Assembly: GCF_021800405.1 (NCBI RefSeq)
Contig: NZ_CP084550.1
Location: 1,612,001-1,676,000 of the forward strand
Origin: Arthrobacter sp. FW306-07-I
GTDB taxonomy: Bacteria; Actinomycetota; Actinomycetes; Actinomycetales; Micrococcaceae
Length of the DNA stretch: 64,000 bases
Direction of reading: 5' to 3'
Part shown: positions 25,443 to 33,981 of the stretch, piece by piece
Position numbering within the stretch: the stretch's first letter is position 1
Layout of the letters: each line of letters opens with the position of its first letter
Translations under genes and position numbers: made by a program
Notes under the pieces: generated by a model
The model's input: the letters and a program-made list of their open reading frames with translations, nothing else
Databases searched by the model: none
Told to the model about the DNA's origin: nothing

Positions 25443-25458
25443 TAACGTTTTTTCCATG
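25443..25458 (+). promoter_or_regulatory. Leaderless promoter of dapA
   Basis: TAACGT (25443-25448) is followed by 7 bases (TTTTTCC) and ATG (25456-25458). Confidence 0.55.
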
Positions 25459-26364
25459 GCTGACTCTTCCGCGCACATCCCTGCCCTCGGTACCCTCCTG
25501 ACCGCCATGGTCACGCCGTTCACCAAGGACGGCGCAGTGGATTACGACCAGGCGGCAGCGCTGGCCAGCAAGCTGGTCGACGACGGCTGCGACGGGCTGG
25601 TAGTCACGGGAACCACGGGGGAAACCTCCACACTGACGGACGAAGAGAACCTCGGCATGTTCCGCGCCGTCAAAGACGCCGTAGGCGGCCGAGCGGCGAT
25701 CATTGCCGGTACCGGCACCAACGACACCGCGCACTCGGTCCACCTTTCCCAGCAGGCGGCAGCCCTCGGCGTCGACGGCCTCCTCCTGGTGACCCCTTAC
25801 TACAACAAGCCCAGCCAGGCAGGTGTCCGCGCCCACTTCGAGACCATTGCGTCCGCCGTGGACGTACCCGTCATGCTCTACGACATCCCCGGCCGGTCCT
25901 CCATCCCCATCGAACCGGACACCATGATCCGGCTGGCGCAGCACCCCAACATCGTCGCTGTGAAGGACGCCAAGGCGGATTTTGTTGCCGCCACCCGCGT
26001 CATGGCGGAAACAGACCTCCTGTTCTACTCGGGCGATGACGGACTGACACTTCCCTGGATGGCCCTGGGCGCCGTCGGCCTGGTGGGCGTCACCACCCAT
26101 GTCGCCACCCGCCGCTTCCGCGAACTCATCGACGCCGTCAACGCGAACGACCTCGGGACCGCCCGCAAGATCAACTTCGAGCTGCAGCCCGTGGTCCGCG
26201 CCACCATGACCCGCGTCCAGGGCGCCGTGGCGGCCAAACAGATTCTTAAATGGCAGGGAGTCCTGCCCAACTCGATTGTCCGTTTGCCCCTCGTGGAGCC
26301 GGACGAAACCGAGATCGAAACCATCCGCGGGGATTTGGCGGAAGCGGGGCTGGTCTTCTCCTGA
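25456..26364 (+). CDS. dapA: 4-hydroxy-tetrahydrodipicolinate synthase
   Basis: 302 aa. It condenses pyruvate with aspartate semialdehyde, the entry to the diaminopimelate/lysine branch. The Schiff-base lysine is K170 in NIVAVKDA. The catalytic tyrosine lies in MLYDIPGRS, and TGTTGETSTLT and LLVTPYYNKPSQ are also typical. The start MADSSAHIPALGTLL is fixed by the -10 box 7 bases upstream; longer in-frame starts run back through the DUF222 gene. It is followed by rnj after 40 bases, a common actinobacterial pairing. Confidence 0.96.
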   Translation: MADSSAHIPALGTLLTAMVTPFTKDGAVDYDQAAALASKLVDDGCDGLVVTGTTGETSTLTDEENLGMFRAVKDAVGGRAAIIAGTGTNDTAHSVHLSQQAAALGVDGLLLVTPYYNKPSQAGVRAHFETIASAVDVPVMLYDIPGRSSIPIEPDTMIRLAQHPNIVAVKDAKADFVAATRVMAETDLLFYSGDDGLTLPWMALGAVGLVGVTTHVATRRFRELIDAVNANDLGTARKINFELQPVVRATMTRVQGAVAAKQILKWQGVLPNSIVRLPLVEPDETEIETIRGDLAEAGLVFS

Positions 26365-26404
26365 GGCTAAGACCGGCACCCTTCCGCCTGGAAAGAAGTG
26401 CACT

Positions 26405-28096
26405 ATGACCCAAACTGCCCTTACCGGCCTTGTCACCCCTCCGCGCCTGCCCCAGGGCACGCTGCGGATCGTCCCGCTTGGCGGGCTGGGGGAGATCGGC
26501 CGGAACATGGCCGTGTTCGAAATCGACGGCAAACTGCTGATCGTGGACTGCGGCGTCCTCTTTCCCGAGGAAACCCAGCCCGGCGTTGACCTGATCCTGC
26601 CGGACTTCTCCTACATTGAGGACCGGCTGGACGACGTGGTGGCGGTGGTCCTCACCCACGGCCACGAAGACCACATCGGCGCGGTGCCCTACCTGCTGAA
26701 GCTGCGCAACGACATCCCGTTGGTGGGATCGCAGCTGACCCTTGCCCTCATCGAGGCCAAGCTGCAGGAGCACCGCATCAGGCCCTACACGCTGACCGTC
26801 GAAGAGGGCCAGGTGGAAAAGTTCGGGCCCTTCGAATGCGAGTTCGTGGCCGTCAACCACTCCATCCCGGACGCTTTGGCCGTGTTCATCCGCACCGCGG
26901 GCGGCACCGTCCTGCACACCGGCGACTTCAAGATGGACCAGCTGCCGCTGGATGGCCGCATCACCGACCTCCGGCACTTCGCCAAGCTCGGCGAAGAAGG
27001 CGTGGACCTTTTCATGTCCGACTCCACCAACGCGGACGTCCCCGGATTCACCACGGCTGAGAAGGAAATCGGCCCGACCCTGGAGCGGCTTTTCGGCCAA
27101 GCCACCAAGCGCATCATCGTGGCCTCCTTTTCCTCCCACGTCCACCGCGTGCAGCAGGTGCTGGACGCGGCCGCCAAGCACAACCGCAAGGTGGCCTTCG
27201 TGGGCCGGTCCATGGTCCGCAACATGGCCATCGCCGAAAAACTGGGCTACCTCGACGTTCCCGCCGGACTGATTGTCGACATCAAGAACATCGACAACCT
27301 TCCCGACAACCGCGTAGTGCTCATGTCCACCGGTTCCCAGGGTGAGCCGATGGCTGCCCTGTCCCGCATGGCAAACGGCGACCACCGGGTGGTGGTGGGC
27401 GACGGCGATACCGTCATCCTGGCCTCCAGCCTCATCCCGGGCAACGAGAACGCGGTGTTCCGGATCATCAACGGCCTGCTTAAGCTCGGCGCCGACGTGA
27501 TCCATAAGGGCAACGCCAAGGTGCACGTCTCCGGCCACGCTGCGGCCGGCGAACTGCTGTACTGCTACAACATCCTCGAGCCGCTGAACGCCATGCCCGT
27601 ACACGGTGAAACGCGCCACCTGATCGCCAACGGCAAGATTGCCATCGAGTCCGGGGTGCCGGAGGCCAGTGTCATCCTCGCGGACAACGGCAGCGTCATC
27701 GACCTGCGCGATCACCAGGCAGACATTGTGGGCCAGGTGGAGGTGGGCTTCGTCTATGTGGACGGCTCCAGCGTGGGCGAGATCACCGATGCCGACCTCA
27801 AGGACCGCCGCATCCTGGGTGATGAAGGGTTCATCTCCATCATCACGGTTATCCACCGCGCTACCGGCAAGGTGGTGTCCGGCCCGGAAATCCACGCCCG
27901 CGGCGTGGCCGAGGATGATTCCGTCTTCGACGACATCATCCCCAAGATCAACGCGGCCCTGGAGGAAGCAGTACAGAACCACGCCGACCACACCAGCCAC
28001 CAGCTCCAGCAGGTGGTCCGCAGGGTCGTCGGCACGTGGGTCAACCGGAAGCTCCGCCGCAAGCCCATGATCATCCCCGTGGTGCTCGAAGCCTGA
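26405..28096 (+). CDS. rnj: Ribonuclease J
   Basis: 563 aa metallo-beta-lactamase/beta-CASP RNase with endo- and 5'-3' exonuclease activity. The zinc motif HGHEDH is at 85-90. Others are LHTGDFKMDQLP, MSDSTNAD, SFSSHVHRVQQVLD and the beta-CASP HVSGHAAAGE and HGETRHL segments. It matures rRNA and degrades mRNA in the cytosol. Start ATG 26405 has GAAAGAAG 6-8 bases upstream. Co-transcription with dapA is likely; a very long terminator hairpin follows. Confidence 0.96.
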   Translation: MTQTALTGLVTPPRLPQGTLRIVPLGGLGEIGRNMAVFEIDGKLLIVDCGVLFPEETQPGVDLILPDFSYIEDRLDDVVAVVLTHGHEDHIGAVPYLLKLRNDIPLVGSQLTLALIEAKLQEHRIRPYTLTVEEGQVEKFGPFECEFVAVNHSIPDALAVFIRTAGGTVLHTGDFKMDQLPLDGRITDLRHFAKLGEEGVDLFMSDSTNADVPGFTTAEKEIGPTLERLFGQATKRIIVASFSSHVHRVQQVLDAAAKHNRKVAFVGRSMVRNMAIAEKLGYLDVPAGLIVDIKNIDNLPDNRVVLMSTGSQGEPMAALSRMANGDHRVVVGDGDTVILASSLIPGNENAVFRIINGLLKLGADVIHKGNAKVHVSGHAAAGELLYCYNILEPLNAMPVHGETRHLIANGKIAIESGVPEASVILADNGSVIDLRDHQADIVGQVEVGFVYVDGSSVGEITDADLKDRRILGDEGFISIITVIHRATGKVVSGPEIHARGVAEDDSVFDDIIPKINAALEEAVQNHADHTSHQLQQVVRRVVGTWVNRKLRRKPMIIPVVLEA

Positions 28097-28112
28097 GAGC
28101 ACCCGCACACTG

Positions 28113-28157
28113 GCTCCGGCCCGTACTCCCGCTGCAAGCGGGAGTGCGGGCCGGAGC
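28113..28157 (+). terminator. Terminator of dapA-rnj
   Basis: A 21-bp stem (28113-28133 with 28137-28157, one G-T pair) closes a 3-base loop and is followed by TGTTT. Confidence 0.85.
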
Positions 28158-28223
28158 TGTTTGACGACAGGGTCCGGGCACCTGCCCGGCCCCGATATCC
28201 CCGGAATCACAGCATGCTTCCGG

Positions 28224-28239
28224 TACCGTGGCTACTATG
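28224..28239 (+). promoter_or_regulatory. Leaderless promoter of ftsK
   Basis: TACCGT (28224-28229) is followed by 7 bases and ATG (28237-28239). It moves the start 9 bases downstream of the first in-frame GTG. Confidence 0.55.
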
Positions 28240-31137
28240 GCCACACGTACTACTTCCGCGCCCAAAGGTACCGGCAGGGGCAGCTCCGGCAGCAAATCCG
28301 GGAGCTCCACCGGCCGCGGAACCGGCTCCACTGCCGGCAAGGCTGGGCGCGGCGGCTCATCCAGCACCGCACGCACCCGCCAGCTTCCCGCCGTCGAACA
28401 CCACCAGCCCTGGCTGCTGCGGGTGGTGGGCGGAGCCTGGCTGGGCGTTGGGCATCTGGTGGGCGGGGGAGTGCGCCGCATCGGCCATGACGTCAGCGAC
28501 CTCCCTGCCGAGGACCGCCGCGACGGCGCCGCCCTTTTCAACCTGGCATTGGGCATCTTCATTGCCACCTTCGCCTGGTGGGGCCTGACGGGCTGGTTCC
28601 CGGACGCAGTGTACGCCGTGGTGAATGGCACGTTCGGCTGGATCTCCCTGCTGCTTCCGCTCATGCTTTTCGTGTGCGCGTTCCGGCTGTTCCGCCAGCC
28701 CTCCGACGGACGGGGCAACAACCGGGTCGGCATCGGCTTCCTGATCATGGCGTTCGCGGGCTGCGGCCTGGCGCACATCCTGGGCGGCCAGCCCACCGTC
28801 GCCGATGGCTTCGACGGCCTGCGCAGAGCCGGCGGCATGCTCGGCTTCCTGGCTGCCGCGCCGCTGGCAGCCATCCATCCCGCCGTGCCCGTGCTCCTCT
28901 ACGGCCTGCTGGCCTTCATTTCGCTGCTGATCCTCACCGCAACCCCGTTCACGGCCATCCCGCGGCGCCTTCGGGGAGCGTACGAACACCTCATGGGCAT
29001 CGACCTGATGGACCAGGAAAACCCCGGCGACACGCACGACCGCAGCTACCTGGAACGGACGCGGCCTGCGGCCCCGAAGAAAAAGAAGCGCAGGCTTTTT
29101 GGCAAGGATGAGGAGTCCGACGCCGGCCTTGAGGGCTACGTGGGCGACGAGGCCTTTGAACATGCCGTCATTGACGACGACGAGCCGGAAACTGCCCGCC
29201 CGGCGCCCGGCGTGCGGCGGCCCACCCAGGCGGAAATCGCCGTCGAGAAGATCAAGGCAGCCCAGGGCCTGGGCGCCGGGGCGCCGGCGGCGACCGCTTC
29301 TCCGGCGGAGAACGCCACGGAGGCCATCCCGCTGGTCATCCCCGGCGCCGCTGCCCCCGGCAAGGCTGCCGCCGCGCCCACCGTGCCTTCCAACCCTGTT
29401 GCGCCGGCGCCGCCGCCCGTGCCGATCCCGCAGCGCACCGAGCAGCTCTCCCTCGCGGGCGACGTCACGTACACCCTCCCGGCCTCGGACTTCCTGACGC
29501 CAGGTTCCATCCCCAAGGAGCGCACCGAAGCCAACGACGCCGTCGTTGCTGCCCTGACCGACACCCTGACGCAGTTCAACGTCGACGCTACGGTCACGGG
29601 ATTCAGCCGCGGCCCCACCGTTACCCGGTACGAGATCGAGCTCTCGCCCGGCACCAAGGTGGAGCGCGTCACGGCGCTATCCAAGAACATCTCCTACGCC
29701 GTGGCGTCCAGCGATGTCCGGATCCTCAGCCCGATTCCCGGCAAATCGGCCATCGGCATCGAGATCCCCAACACGGACCGCGAAACCGTCTCGCTCGGCG
29801 ATGTGCTCCGCAGCCAGAACGCCCGCCGCACGGACCACCCGATGGTGATGGGCGTGGGCAAGGACGTGGAGGGCGGCTACGTGGTGGCCAACCTGGCTAA
29901 GATGCCGCACCTCCTGGTGGCCGGTGCCACCGGTGCCGGTAAGTCTTCCTTCGTGAACTCGATGATCACCTCCATCCTCATGCGGGCCACGCCGGATGAG
30001 GTCCGCATGGTCATGGTGGACCCCAAGCGCGTGGAACTGACTGCCTACGAAGGCGTCCCGCACCTGATCACGCCCATCATCACCAATCCCAAGAAGGCCG
30101 CCGAGGCACTGCAGTGGGTGGTCCGGGAGATGGACGCCCGCTACGACGACCTCGCCAACTATGGCTTCAAGCACATCGACGACTTCAACAAGGCGGTGCG
30201 GGCCGGGAAGGTCCAGCCGCCGGTGGACTCCAAGCGCGTCATTCGGCCGTACCCGTACCTGCTGGTCATCGTGGACGAACTCGCGGACCTCATGATGGTG
30301 GCCCCGCGCGACGTCGAGGACTCGATCGTCCGCATCACCCAGCTGGCCCGTGCCGCCGGCATCCACCTGGTGCTGGCCACCCAGCGTCCGTCCGTGGACG
30401 TGGTCACCGGCCTCATCAAGGCCAACGTGCCGTCCCGCATGGCGTTCGCCACGTCCTCCGTAACGGACTCCCGCGTGGTCCTTGACCAGCCCGGCGCCGA
30501 GAAGCTCATCGGCCAGGGTGACGCGCTCTTCCTGCCCATGGGCGCCTCCAAGGCAATGCGCGTCCAGGGCGCCTGGGTCACCGAGTCGGAGATCCACAAG
30601 GTGGTGGAGCACGTCAAGGGACAGCTCCAGGCCGTCTACCGGGACGACGTCGCCCCCGAGGCGGAAAAGAAGCAGATCGACGACGACATCGGGGACGACC
30701 TCGAGGTGCTGCTGCAGGCCACCGAACTCGTAGTCACCACGCAGTTCGGCTCCACCTCCATGCTGCAGCGCAAGCTGCGTGTCGGCTTCGCCAAGGCCGG
30801 CCGCCTCATGGACCTGCTCGAATCCAGGGGCGTGGTGGGTCCCTCCGAGGGGTCCAAGGCACGCGACGTGCTGGTCAAACCGGACGACCTCGCTGCCGTC
30901 CTGGCCGCCATGAAGGGCCAGGAGGCGCCGGCCACGGCGGACTCCCAGACCGCCGCGCTGAGCGACAACGCCAACGCCAACATTGCCCAGGGCGGCTACG
31001 CCGAAGACCTGGTGGCTGCGGACCTGGACAACAGGAAACAGAGCGTCGAATATTACGACGGCTCCGACTCCGCGCCAGGCGGGTACGGCGATGACGAGGA
31101 CGGGTCCGAAGACGCATGGTCCCTCACCGGGCGTTAG
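28237..31137 (+). CDS. ftsK: DNA translocase FtsK/SpoIIIE
   Basis: 966 aa. A basic Ser/Gly-rich N-terminus is followed by four membrane helices between about 105 and 245, a long Ala/Pro linker (to about 430), then the RecA-like motor with Walker A GATGAGKSS near residue 563, the Walker B segment LLVIVDELADLM and LVLATQRPSVDVVTGLIK. The C-terminal winged-helix gamma domain (TTQFGSTSMLQRKLRVGFAKAGRLMD) reads polar KOPS-type sites. It pumps chromosome ends through the closing septum. The tail after gamma is acidic. Confidence 0.96.
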   Translation: MATRTTSAPKGTGRGSSGSKSGSSTGRGTGSTAGKAGRGGSSSTARTRQLPAVEHHQPWLLRVVGGAWLGVGHLVGGGVRRIGHDVSDLPAEDRRDGAALFNLALGIFIATFAWWGLTGWFPDAVYAVVNGTFGWISLLLPLMLFVCAFRLFRQPSDGRGNNRVGIGFLIMAFAGCGLAHILGGQPTVADGFDGLRRAGGMLGFLAAAPLAAIHPAVPVLLYGLLAFISLLILTATPFTAIPRRLRGAYEHLMGIDLMDQENPGDTHDRSYLERTRPAAPKKKKRRLFGKDEESDAGLEGYVGDEAFEHAVIDDDEPETARPAPGVRRPTQAEIAVEKIKAAQGLGAGAPAATASPAENATEAIPLVIPGAAAPGKAAAAPTVPSNPVAPAPPPVPIPQRTEQLSLAGDVTYTLPASDFLTPGSIPKERTEANDAVVAALTDTLTQFNVDATVTGFSRGPTVTRYEIELSPGTKVERVTALSKNISYAVASSDVRILSPIPGKSAIGIEIPNTDRETVSLGDVLRSQNARRTDHPMVMGVGKDVEGGYVVANLAKMPHLLVAGATGAGKSSFVNSMITSILMRATPDEVRMVMVDPKRVELTAYEGVPHLITPIITNPKKAAEALQWVVREMDARYDDLANYGFKHIDDFNKAVRAGKVQPPVDSKRVIRPYPYLLVIVDELADLMMVAPRDVEDSIVRITQLARAAGIHLVLATQRPSVDVVTGLIKANVPSRMAFATSSVTDSRVVLDQPGAEKLIGQGDALFLPMGASKAMRVQGAWVTESEIHKVVEHVKGQLQAVYRDDVAPEAEKKQIDDDIGDDLEVLLQATELVVTTQFGSTSMLQRKLRVGFAKAGRLMDLLESRGVVGPSEGSKARDVLVKPDDLAAVLAAMKGQEAPATADSQTAALSDNANANIAQGGYAEDLVAADLDNRKQSVEYYDGSDSAPGGYGDDEDGSEDAWSLTGR

Positions 31138-31142
31138 CCCGG

Positions 31143-31157
31143 TAGCCTAGAAACGTG
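31143..31157 (+). promoter_or_regulatory. Leaderless promoter of pgsA-cinA
   Basis: TAGCCT (31143-31148) is followed by 6 bases and GTG (31155-31157), just after the ftsK stop. Confidence 0.55.
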
Positions 31158-31799
31158 ACTAGCACCGATGCAACCGCCGCCGGCCCAGGCCGTGCCGGGG
31201 TCTGGAACCTACCCAACGTCCTGACCATGATCCGCATCGCGCTGGTCCCGTTTTTCGTGTGGTTCCTCATAGCGGACGCCCCCGGGCTGCACAGCGAATC
31301 CGGGCCGTGGCGCTGGGCGGCGGTCGCAGCGTTCGCCGTCGCCATCTACACGGACAAGCTCGACGGCGACATCGCCAGGAGCCGTAACCTGGTCACCGAC
31401 TTCGGCAAGATCGCCGACCCCATCGCCGACAAGCTCCTCACCGGTTCCGCGCTGGTGATGCTGTCCCTGCTGGGGGAGTTGCCCTGGTGGGCCACCCTTG
31501 TGATCCTGGTCCGGGAATGGGGCATCACAGCGCTGCGTTTCTTCGTGATCCGGTACGGCGTCATCCCTGCCTCCCGCGGCGGCAAGCTCAAGACCGTGGT
31601 GCAGACGGCGGCGATCTTCCTGTACCTCCTGCCGTTCGGACCGTTCGCACCGTGGATGTCGTGGGTTGCCTTCGCGGTCATGATGGCGGCCGTAGCCATC
31701 ACACTGTGGACCGGCGTCGAATATGTCGTGGAGGCCCTGCGCCTCCGTGCGAAGGGCAAACGCCAGGCCGGGACCGTGCAGGGGCAGGAGCAGGCATGA
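31155..31799 (+). CDS. pgsA: CDP-diacylglycerol-glycerol-3-phosphate 3-phosphatidyltransferase
   Basis: 214 aa integral membrane enzyme making phosphatidylglycerol phosphate, the precursor of PG and cardiolipin. The CDP-alcohol phosphotransferase motif D-x2-DG-x2-AR-x8-G-x3-D-x3-D is complete from D67 to D92 (DKLDGDIARSRN, then GKIADPIADK). The N-terminus NLPNVLTMIRIALVP is typical of PgsA. Five or six helices are visible. It overlaps cinA by 4 bases. Confidence 0.94.
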   Translation: MTSTDATAAGPGRAGVWNLPNVLTMIRIALVPFFVWFLIADAPGLHSESGPWRWAAVAAFAVAIYTDKLDGDIARSRNLVTDFGKIADPIADKLLTGSALVMLSLLGELPWWATLVILVREWGITALRFFVIRYGVIPASRGGKLKTVVQTAAIFLYLLPFGPFAPWMSWVAFAVMMAAVAITLWTGVEYVVEALRLRAKGKRQAGTVQGQEQA

Positions 31800-32275
31800 G
31801 CAATCTTCACCATCTGGCCGGGGAGGCCGTCCGCCAGGCGCTTGAGTCCGGGCGGACCGTCGCTACGGCCGAATCGCTGACGGCGGGCATGGTGTCAGCG
31901 GTCCTCGCCGACACGCCCGGAGCATCCGGAATGTTGCAGGGCGGGGTGGTTGCCTACCAAAACTCCGTGAAGGACAAGGTGCTGCATGTCCCCGCCGATC
32001 TGCTGGCCCGCGTAGGGTCCGTTGACCCGGACGTCGCCCGCGCCATGGCAGCCGGGGCACGCACCGAACTCGGCGCCGACGTCGGACTTTCCACCACAGG
32101 GGTGGCAGGCCCCGATGCCCACGACGGCAAGCCCGTGGGGCGGGTTTACATCGGGATCTCCACCGCGGCCGGAACCTCGGCCTTCGAGTATTCCTTCACC
32201 GGCAACAGGCCGGACATCCGCGCCGCCGCCTGCGCCGCCGCCCTGGAAAGGCTTCTGGAGACACTGTCCGCCTGA
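31796..32275 (+). CDS. cinA: CinA-family nicotinamide-nucleotide amidase (PncC)
   Basis: 159 aa, the stand-alone C-terminal CinA domain. TVATAESLTAGMVSAVLADTPGAS, GGVVAYQNSVKDKVLHV and STTGVAGPDAHDGKPVGRVYIG are its conserved blocks. It deamidates nicotinamide mononucleotide to nicotinic acid mononucleotide in NAD recycling. The ATGA overlap with pgsA indicates translational coupling. pgsA-cinA-clgR-recA is a recurrent actinobacterial order. Confidence 0.92.
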   Translation: MSNLHHLAGEAVRQALESGRTVATAESLTAGMVSAVLADTPGASGMLQGGVVAYQNSVKDKVLHVPADLLARVGSVDPDVARAMAAGARTELGADVGLSTTGVAGPDAHDGKPVGRVYIGISTAAGTSAFEYSFTGNRPDIRAAACAAALERLLETLSA

Positions 32276-32374
32276 GGCCGTGGCCGCCTAAGTTACCGGG
32301 CGTAAAGTTGCCGGGAACAAAAGCCGGTACCGATTAGTTATTACATTGTGTCGCTTCCGGAGAGCGGAGGCGCC

Positions 32375-32380
32375 TAGGAT
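32375..32380 (+). promoter_or_regulatory. Candidate -10 box of the clgR transcript
   Basis: TAGGAT lies 155 bases upstream of the chosen clgR start. The leader it would produce contains a 21-codon ORF (32384-32449) whose end overlaps an in-frame upstream ATG of clgR. Confidence 0.4.
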
Positions 32381-32383
32381 GAA

Positions 32384-32449
32384 ATGACCAAGACGGTCCG
32401 CCCTGCGGTGGACCTGACCAATGAGGGAGCAAGGCGATACAGATGGTAA
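32384..32449 (+). other. Candidate upstream ORF in the clgR leader
   Basis: 21 codons beginning MTKTVRPAVDL and ending RRYRW, close behind the TAGGAT box. Its last codons overlap the ATG at 32443, which is in frame with clgR and opens an N-terminal extension of 31 residues. It is unlike any known leader peptide and may be chance. Confidence 0.2.
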
Positions 32450-32535
32450 AGCAGCCCGTATCCGTAAACGGCGTTGTCCGCTGGAAGGATGTGGGCCTCG
32501 CCGAACAGGCTAAGAGCGAACAGAAGGAGCGCAAG

Positions 32536-32895
32536 ATGGTAGTACTTCGTCACGAAATCGGTGATGTCCTGCGCGATGTCCGCCAGCGTCAGGGGCGTAC
32601 GCTCCGTGAAGTTTCGCACAGCGCCCGCGTCTCCCTGGGATACCTCAGTGAAGTGGAGCGCGGCCAGAAGGAAGCATCGTCAGAGCTCCTGTCCTCGATT
32701 TGTTCGGCGCTGGATGTTCCGCTGTCGAGCATGCTCCGCGAGGTCAGTGACCGTGTGGCAGTAGCCGAAGGCGTCGCCGTTCCGGACACCGTCCCACAGG
32801 AATTCTCCCAGCGTTACGGCCGTGACCTCGAGCGCGACCTCAACACTGAACTGAACGACGAACTCTCCACGGGCCTCTTCTCCGGCGCCCGCTAA
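32536..32895 (+). CDS. clgR: ClgR-like XRE-family transcriptional regulator
   Basis: 119 aa. The helix-turn-helix covers residues 3-62 ([56 protein letters not shown]), nearly identical to ClgR, which activates clp protease and other stress genes in actinobacteria. The start at 32536 is set by GAAGGAG (32523-32529) and by family length; an ATG at 32443 would add 31 residues. The C-terminal tail is acidic. It lies after pgsA-cinA, as in related genomes. Confidence 0.9.
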   Translation: MVVLRHEIGDVLRDVRQRQGRTLREVSHSARVSLGYLSEVERGQKEASSELLSSICSALDVPLSSMLREVSDRVAVAEGVAVPDTVPQEFSQRYGRDLERDLNTELNDELSTGLFSGAR

Positions 32896-32925
32896 AGGCA
32901 GCCGGCGCCCGCAAGGGTCCGACGA

Positions 32926-32966
32926 ACAGCAGGAAGCCCCCGGCCAGGCCGGGGGCTTCCTGCTGT
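32926..32966. terminator. Long bidirectional terminator between clgR and marR
   Basis: A perfect 20-bp inverted repeat (32926-32945 with 32947-32966; core GGAAGCCCCCGGCC) is followed by CTCTTTT on the plus strand. It separates two convergent genes. Confidence 0.88.
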
Positions 32967-32988
32967 CTCTTTTGGTTGTTCTCTTCGG

Positions 32989-33519
32989 CTATTGGTCCTG
33001 GGCCGATGCTGCACCAGCGGCTTCCCCGGGAAACCCATCACGCTCATATGTGGAGTTCAACTTGGCCATGTAGCGGCCGAGTTCCTGCAGGTCCTCCACC
33101 GGCCACTCGCGCAGCCGCTCCTGGAAGACCTGGCGCCGGGCGTCCTGGACCTGGTGCATTTTCTCCTCGCCCTTTGGCGTCAGGCGGATGGATTGTGCCC
33201 TGCGGTCCAGCGGGTCAGCCTCCTTGGACACCAGCCCCAGGCTTTCCAGGAACGCGATCTGCCGGCTGACTGAAGGCTTGCCCACCCCGATGTTCATGGC
33301 AAGCTCGGTGAGCCGGATGGGTCCCTCCCTCCGGATCACCGTCAGCAGCCCGTAGGCGGCAGGCTCCATATCCGGATGTACTTCGCGTGAAAGCTGGTTG
33401 GAAATGGCCCGGGCACGCCGCCAAAACAGGCTGATCTGGTGCTCAACATTCTGCAGCGCGGTGTCGGCGGCTTCTTCGCCTTCGTCGTGCCGTGGCGGGA
33501 CATCCGGGGAGGTGCTCAT
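32989..33519 (-). CDS. MarR-family transcriptional regulator
   Basis: 176 aa. A winged helix is evident in MEPAAYGLLTVIRREGPIRL, LAMNIGVGKPSVSRQIAFLESLGL and KEADPLDRRAQSIRLTPKGEE (wing and DxR motif), flanked by dimerisation helices. The ligand is unknown. The start MSTSPDV at 33519 lies 7 bases after a TAGAAT -10 box on the minus strand. It is divergent from the DUF3046 gene with 41 bases between the starts. Confidence 0.88.
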   Translation of the reverse strand: MSTSPDVPPRHDEGEEAADTALQNVEHQISLFWRRARAISNQLSREVHPDMEPAAYGLLTVIRREGPIRLTELAMNIGVGKPSVSRQIAFLESLGLVSKEADPLDRRAQSIRLTPKGEEKMHQVQDARRQVFQERLREWPVEDLQELGRYMAKLNSTYERDGFPGEAAGAASAQDQ

Positions 33520-33532
33520 GCCAATAATTCTA
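33517..33532 (-). promoter_or_regulatory. Leaderless promoter of the marR gene
   Basis: On the minus strand TAGAAT (33532-33527) is followed by 7 bases and ATG (33519-33517). Confidence 0.55.
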
Positions 33533-33560
33533 TGGTCCACAATCATGAGAGGATTTACCG

Positions 33561-33785
33561 ATGCGAATCAGCGAGTACTGGCGTCTCATGGATGACGAGT
33601 TCGGCGCGGGCTACTCCCGCGTGCTGAGCAGCACCCTGGTCCTTGCCGGGGTAGGCGGGCGCACCGCCGACCAAGCCCTCGCTGCCGGCGTGGAGCCCCG
33701 GAAGGTCTGGCTTGCCGTTTGCGACGTCCAGGACGTACCGGCAGAACGCCGGCTGGGACGGGACATCGCCCCGCGCCGGGACTAG
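33561..33785 (+). CDS. DUF3046 protein
   Basis: 74 aa. MRISEYWRLMDDEFGAGYSRVL followed by GRTADQALAAGVEPRKVWLAVCDVQDVP is the DUF3046 signature, a small actinobacterial family found just upstream of recA. Its role is unknown. The start has GAGAGGA 7-8 bases upstream. Confidence 0.88.
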   Translation: MRISEYWRLMDDEFGAGYSRVLSSTLVLAGVGGRTADQALAAGVEPRKVWLAVCDVQDVPAERRLGRDIAPRRD

Positions 33786-33823
33786 CCCCAATCCGGCCGG
33801 ACACGCCGCAGAGGTTTCACTCT

Positions 33824-33839
33824 TCGAATACCTGTTCGG
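33824..33839 (+). promoter_or_regulatory. SOS (LexA) box of recA
   Basis: TCGAATACCTGTTCGG matches the actinobacterial SOS box. It covers the -35 region of the TATGCT -10 box at 33847-33852, so LexA would exclude RNA polymerase. Confidence 0.78.
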
Positions 33840-33846
33840 ATAACGC

Positions 33847-33852
33847 TATGCT
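33847..33852 (+). promoter_or_regulatory. recA promoter -10 box
   Basis: TATGCT, 17 bases after a TCGAAT -35-like hexamer inside the SOS box. It predicts a recA leader of about 125 bases. Confidence 0.5.
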
Positions 33853-33981
33853 TTTTCTATTGGGTTTATCCACATAGCCGTCGTCCTCCGGCCGGAATGT
33901 CAGTGGGTCCCCTTAGCGTCAGAGATGACCAATAAATCGGCCGCGAAGGCCACCATCGAGAAAGCATTAGAGGTGTCAACC

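Noticed and set aside
26246..28210. 654-codon minus-strand frame opposite rnj
   Set aside because: Antisense shadow of RNase J, with no motifs and no ribosome binding site.
33925..33981. N-terminal extension of recA from ATG 33925
   Set aside because: Other RecA proteins start near [12 protein letters not shown], and 33982 has a proper AGAGGTG.
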